From the NCBI RefSeq assembly GCF_007827795.1, contig NZ_VITI01000008.1, positions 1-64,000 on the forward strand: DNA of 64,000 bases, read 5' to 3'. The notes beneath the pieces were generated by a model. It did no database searches. It had not been told where the DNA came from and worked only from the letters and a program-made list of their open reading frames with translations. Source of the stretch: Azospirillum brasilense. Its GTDB lineage: Bacteria; Pseudomonadota; Alphaproteobacteria; Azospirillales; Azospirillaceae. Below are positions 60,320 through 64,000 of this stretch, one piece after another (positions within the stretch are counted from its first letter, which is position 1; the number at the start of each line of letters is the position of its first letter). The translations under genes were made by a program, and so were the position numbers.

Positions 60320-62845
60320 GTGGACGACACGACCTCTTCCTTTGCCGACAGCGCTCCCGCCGGCCGCCGCACCAATGGTGTCCTGGGGGTGGGAGACCGG
60401 CCCGGCGGCACATTCGCCACCGGGGTTCTGACGGTCCTTCTTCTGGCTGGGCTGGTTGCGGCGGGGGCGGGGGTGGTTCTGGACCGCGACCCGCTGGCCT
60501 GGGCCGGGCTGACCGCCGCGGGCGCAGGAGCCCTGGCCCTGGCGATCCGCATGGTCCGCGCGCGGCGGCGGGTGGCCCGCGTCGGCTCCCTGCTGGGCAG
60601 CGCGCTGGAGGGGCTGCCGTCCGGTCAGCTGGTCTGCGACGGGGCCGGGCATGTGGTCTTCGTCAACAGCACCTTCCGCACGCTGACCGGGTGGAGCGAG
60701 GGGGAGCCGCCGCTGAGCGCACTCGAACGCCAGTTCGCCGACGATCCGGACAGCGCCGACGCCTTCCGCCGCCTGTGCGAGCGGGTGAAGGGCGGTTATT
60801 CCGGCTCCATCGAGTTGGCGGTCCGCCAGCAGGGGCGCGCCGCCGAGTGGCGCCGCATCCAGGGCCAGCCCATCGACGGGCACGCCGGGGCGGTGATGTG
60901 GCGCGTCGAGGACATCACCGCGCGGCGCGAGCTGGAGCAGGTGACCCGGCGCGAGCAGACCCAGCTCGTGGATTTCATGGACCACGCACCGGTCGGCTTC
61001 TTCTCGGTGGACCAGGACGGGCATTTCCAGTTCGTGAACGCGACCCTGGCGAAATGGCTGGGCGGCGCGCCGGAGGATCTGGTCGAGGGCGGGCGCCGCC
61101 TTCACGACGTTGTGGCCCATCCGCCCACCGGCTCCGCTCCCTACGACCTTCTGGATGGCGGGGGGATGGAGCAGCGCGGCGAGATCGCCATGCACGGCCT
61201 CCAGGGCCGCCGTTTCCAGGCCTATGTCGCGCAGAGCGTGGTGAGGGGCGAGGACGGGCGGGTCTCGCACACGCGCTCCGTCGTGCGCGACCTGACGCCG
61301 GAACGCGAGTGGCAGGAGGCCCTGCGCCTGTCCGAGCAGCGCTTCCAGCGCTTTTTCGAGGACGCGCCCATCGGCATCGCGCTGGTGGACGAGGGCGGAC
61401 GGCTGGCCGAATGCAATCAGGCCTTCCTGGCGCTGATCGGCAGCGAGGCCGGCAACGTCCTCGGGCGGACGATGGCCGACCTGATCGTCCCGGCGGAACG
61501 CGCCATGGTGACCGAGCGGCTGACCGCCGTGCAGGGCGGCGCCGACCCCGCCGCCCCGCTGGAGGTGCGGTTGACCGGCGGGCGCGAGCTGGTGGCCCAG
61601 CTCTACGCGCGGCGGCTGGGCGGGGTGGGGCCGGAAGGGGCGGCGGGGCTGATCCTGCATTTCATCGACATGACCGAGCGCAAGGGGCTGGAGGCCCAGT
61701 TCGCCCAGTCGCAGAAGATGCAGGCGGTCGGCCAGCTGGCCGGCGGCGTCGCCCACGACTTCAACAACCTGCTGACCGCGATGATCGGCTTCTGCGATCT
61801 GCTGCTGCTGCGCCACAAGCCGGGCGACCAGTCCTTCAGCGACATCATGCAGATCAAGCAGAACGCCAACCGCGCGGCCAACCTCGTGCGGCAGCTCCTG
61901 GCCTTCTCGCGCCAGCAGACGCTTCAGCCGCGCATCCTGAGCGTGACCGACGTCCTGGCCGAGCTTGGCAACCTGATGCGCCGGCTGATCGGCGAGAACA
62001 TCGAGCTGAAGATGCTCCACGGGCGGGACATCGGCTATGTGAAGGTGGACCAGAACCAGCTGGAACAGGTCATCATCAACCTCGTGGTCAACGCGCGCGA
62101 CGCCATGGCCGGGGGCGGGCGTCTGACCATCGTCACCTCCAACCATGTGGTCGAGCAGGCGCAGCGCCGCGAGCACGAGACCATTCCCCCCGGCGACTAT
62201 GTGTCCATCGAGGTGATCGACACCGGCTGCGGCATCCCCAAGGAAAATCTCCAGCGCATCTTCGAGCCCTTCTTCACGACCAAGGGCGTGGGGTCGGGCA
62301 CCGGGCTGGGGCTGTCCACCGTATACGGCATCGTCCGCCAGACCGGCGGCTTCGTGCTGGTCGAGTCGGAGAAGGGGGAGGGGACGACCTTCACCATCCT
62401 GCTGCCCCGCCACAAGGGCGAGGCCCGTCCCGACCAGGGCGAGCCGCGCGAGCGGCGCGGCAGCGACCTGACCGGCTCCGGCACCATCATGCTGGTGGAG
62501 GACGAGGACGCCGTGCGCGTCTTCTCCGCCCGCGCGCTCCGCAACAAGGGCTATCAGGTGCTGGAGGCCAAGAACGGCGAGGCGGCGCTGCAGCAGATCG
62601 GCACGGACGGCAACCGCATCGACCTGCTGATCACCGACGTGGTGATGCCGCAGATGGACGGCCCGACCCTGGCCCGCCATGTCCGGCGGATGAGGCCCGA
62701 CATGCGGGTGATCTTCATCTCCGGCTATGCCGAGGACCGGCTGGGCGAGATCGACGGGGTGGAGGTCGCCCATTTCCTGCCCAAGCCCTTCTCCCTGAAG
62801 CAGCTGGCTTCCAAGGTGAAGGAGGTCATCCGGGACGGCAAATAG
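60320..62845 (+). CDS. cckA: Hybrid histidine kinase CckA
   Basis: 841 residues from GTG 60320 with GGAG ahead. Two membrane helices (VLTVLLLAGLVAAGAGVVL and WAGLTAAGAGALALAIRM) lie at about 35-75. Then come PAS-like domains to about 450, and HisKA with GQLAGGVAHDFNNLLTAMIG, phospho-acceptor at about His479. The ATPase part has NLVVNARDAM and GSGTGLGLSTVYG. A C-terminal receiver has ITDVVMPQMDG with Asp at about 773. The HisKA segment and downstream MQIKQNANRAANLVRQLLAF are those of CckA, which feeds phosphate to CtrA through ChpT in alphaproteobacteria. CtrA itself is not encoded here. Confidence 0.93.
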   Translation: MDDTTSSFADSAPAGRRTNGVLGVGDRPGGTFATGVLTVLLLAGLVAAGAGVVLDRDPLAWAGLTAAGAGALALAIRMVRARRRVARVGSLLGSALEGLPSGQLVCDGAGHVVFVNSTFRTLTGWSEGEPPLSALERQFADDPDSADAFRRLCERVKGGYSGSIELAVRQQGRAAEWRRIQGQPIDGHAGAVMWRVEDITARRELEQVTRREQTQLVDFMDHAPVGFFSVDQDGHFQFVNATLAKWLGGAPEDLVEGGRRLHDVVAHPPTGSAPYDLLDGGGMEQRGEIAMHGLQGRRFQAYVAQSVVRGEDGRVSHTRSVVRDLTPEREWQEALRLSEQRFQRFFEDAPIGIALVDEGGRLAECNQAFLALIGSEAGNVLGRTMADLIVPAERAMVTERLTAVQGGADPAAPLEVRLTGGRELVAQLYARRLGGVGPEGAAGLILHFIDMTERKGLEAQFAQSQKMQAVGQLAGGVAHDFNNLLTAMIGFCDLLLLRHKPGDQSFSDIMQIKQNANRAANLVRQLLAFSRQQTLQPRILSVTDVLAELGNLMRRLIGENIELKMLHGRDIGYVKVDQNQLEQVIINLVVNARDAMAGGGRLTIVTSNHVVEQAQRREHETIPPGDYVSIEVIDTGCGIPKENLQRIFEPFFTTKGVGSGTGLGLSTVYGIVRQTGGFVLVESEKGEGTTFTILLPRHKGEARPDQGEPRERRGSDLTGSGTIMLVEDEDAVRVFSARALRNKGYQVLEAKNGEAALQQIGTDGNRIDLLITDVVMPQMDGPTLARHVRRMRPDMRVIFISGYAEDRLGEIDGVEVAHFLPKPFSLKQLASKVKEVIRDGK

Positions 62846-62869
62846 CCGATCGGAACACCGCTGCGGCGC

Positions 62870-63373
62870 CTATCCGACGCGCCAGCCGTGATAGGCCCAG
62901 CGTTCCGTCCCCGGCACATCGACAGCCTCCCACCCGCGACGCCCGGCGCCGATCGGGCGGTCCGAGAGGACGAGCGCGCCCGGCGCCAGGAAGGGTTCGA
63001 TCAGCCCGCCGATCCAGTGGCGGATGCCCTCCTCGTCGTCCTCCCGTGCGCTGCCGATGTCGGCATGGGCCAGCCGCACCGCACCGCCGAACCGTTCCGC
63101 GGCGGCGGGCAGCGTGTCCCGGAAATCCCCCAGGAACAGCCGGTCCTCGTCCGGACGCAGGGAAGCGGGAACGCGCGCCCACATGTCGAACACCAGGATG
63201 TCGCGCGGTGGAAACAGGGTACGCAGATGGTCGTAGGTGCGGCCCTTCCCCAGACCGATCTCCATCACCGGACCGGGGGTCCCCGCGACGCAGCCGGCGG
63301 CCCAGCCGAGCGCCACACGCTGGGTCGTGAGGCGGTCGATCATACGGTCGAGCGTGGAATGGGCGATCGTCAT
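62870..63373 (-). CDS. Class I SAM-dependent methyltransferase (Methyltransf_17-like)
   Basis: 167 residues from ATG 63373; another ATG 11 codons upstream has its Shine-Dalgarno too close. STLDRMIDRLTTQRVALGWA and GPVMEIGLGKGRTYDHLRTL (SAM site) with DILVFDMWA and LFLGDFRDTLP match the small Methyltransf_17 family. The substrate is unknown. Divergent from recA. Confidence 0.82.
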   Translation of the reverse strand: MTIAHSTLDRMIDRLTTQRVALGWAAGCVAGTPGPVMEIGLGKGRTYDHLRTLFPPRDILVFDMWARVPASLRPDEDRLFLGDFRDTLPAAAERFGGAVRLAHADIGSAREDDEEGIRHWIGGLIEPFLAPGALVLSDRPIGAGRRGWEAVDVPGTERWAYHGWRVG

Positions 63374-63483
63374 GTCAGGCCTTTCGGGGCGTTGTCGGTG
63401 GGGCATCTCCTCTTGAACGCCGCCGTTGGACTTCCGTTGCGCGGCGCCGGATCGTTCCTAAATTCCGACCTGTGCATCGATGA

Positions 63484-63498
63484 GAACATTCGCGGAAC
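63484..63498 (+). promoter_or_regulatory. LexA (SOS) box upstream of recA
   Basis: GAACATTCGCGGAAC is GAAC-N7-GAAC, which on the other strand is GTTC-N7-GTTC, the direct-repeat SOS box of alphaproteobacteria. It lies just before the promoter candidate TTGCGC-N16-TACATT (63507-63534). Confidence 0.8.
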
Positions 63499-63609
63499 TT
63501 AGGGCTTTGCGCAGAGGAACAAAGCTGGTACATTCCCTCTCACCGAATGACCGTTGGTGAGATCGTTGGCCCTGGGGCCGCGGATGTGATCTAACAAGGG
63601 GAGACGGGC

Positions 63610-64000
63610 ATGTCGTCCGCACAGCTTCGTTTGGTCGAGAAGGATTCCATGGATAAGCAGAAGGCCCTGGATGCCGCTCTGGCGCAGATCGAGCGCGCCT
63701 TTGGCAAGGGCTCGATCATGAAGCTCGGCGCCCGCGAGAACACGGTCGAGACGGAGGTCGTCTCCACCGGCTCTCTCGGCCTCGACATCGCGCTGGGCAT
63801 CGGCGGCCTGCCGCGCGGCCGCATCGTCGAGATTTACGGGCCGGAAAGCTCGGGCAAGACGACGCTGGCGCTGCACGCCATCGCCCAGGCCCAGAAGAAC
63901 GGCGGCACCTGCGCCTTCGTGGACGCGGAGCACGCCCTGGACCCGGCCTATGCCCGCAAGCTGGGCGTGAATGTGGACGAGTTGCTGATCTCCCAGCCCG
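63610..64000 (+). CDS. recA: Recombinase RecA, N-terminal part (3' end outside window)
   Basis: 130 residues are visible, starting [20 protein letters not shown] with GGGGAGAC ahead. [33 protein letters not shown] and the Walker [10 protein letters not shown] are diagnostic. RecA performs strand exchange and drives LexA cleavage. A LexA box at 63484 indicates SOS control. The gene is cut by the window edge. Confidence 0.98.
   Translation, partial: MSSAQLRLVEKDSMDKQKALDAALAQIERAFGKGSIMKLGARENTVETEVVSTGSLGLDIALGIGGLPRGRIVEIYGPESSGKTTLALHAIAQAQKNGGTCAFVDAEHALDPAYARKLGVNVDELLISQP

Overview
The window is a GC-rich alphaproteobacterial chromosome segment, most likely from Azospirillum or a close Rhodospirillales relative. 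This is inferred from the gene content (RcdA, SciP, FliX and CckA next to flhB), an alphaproteobacterial LexA box (GAAC-N7-GAAC) before recA, an RpoH promoter of the CTTG-N17-CYTATNT form before hsp20, and the ribosomal protein sequences. No 16S rRNA gene is present, so the genus remains an inference.

Region 1 (1-12.7 kb) is translation machinery: the 3' end of tuf, then a structured leader and the S10-spc operon (rpsJ to rplO), followed by secY and adk. Many genes overlap by ATGA or are spaced by a few bases. A strong intrinsic terminator closes the run after adk, and the usual rpsM-rpsK-rpoA-rplQ block does not follow. Region 2 (12.7-28.2 kb) is mixed housekeeping and accessory: a GntR regulator, a DMT exporter with a 20-bp palindrome at its start, an N-formylglutamate amidohydrolase/YbdK pair, metY, an alpha/beta hydrolase, a PAS histidine kinase, hsp20 with an RpoH promoter and ROSE-like leader, rcdA, rpmE, an ABC exporter, a frameshifted DUF2243 gene, a methyltransferase, two identical tRNA-Lys(CTT) genes and a MaoC hydratase.

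Region 3 (28.4-60.3 kb) is a flagellar and motility island in several divergent operons: sciP, flgD-fliK, flgN-flgJ-flgI, fliX, dksA, a TPR-glycosyltransferase-methyltransferase fusion, two small coiled-coil genes, flgH-flgA-flgG-flgF, fliL-fliM-(DUF6468-like)-motE, a KGG stress gene, cheZ with two MotB-like genes and a 1139-residue TPR protein, kup, fliP-fliO-(unknown)-fhlB, flgB-flgC-fliE-fliQ-fliR-flhB. Region 4 (60.3-64 kb) has the CckA hybrid kinase, a small methyltransferase and the start of recA.

The unifying theme is flagellar assembly wired to the CtrA cell-cycle pathway. CckA (kinase), RcdA (CtrA proteolysis adaptor) and SciP (CtrA inhibitor) are all encoded here. A perfect CtrA box (TTAA-N7-TTAAC) lies before cheZ and a near-perfect one lies upstream of sciP. 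Sigma-54-type promoters (GG-N10-GC) precede fliK and flgF. The less explained parts are the TPR-glycosyltransferase-methyltransferase fusion, the coiled-coil pair, and the MotB-like pair with its large TPR partner.
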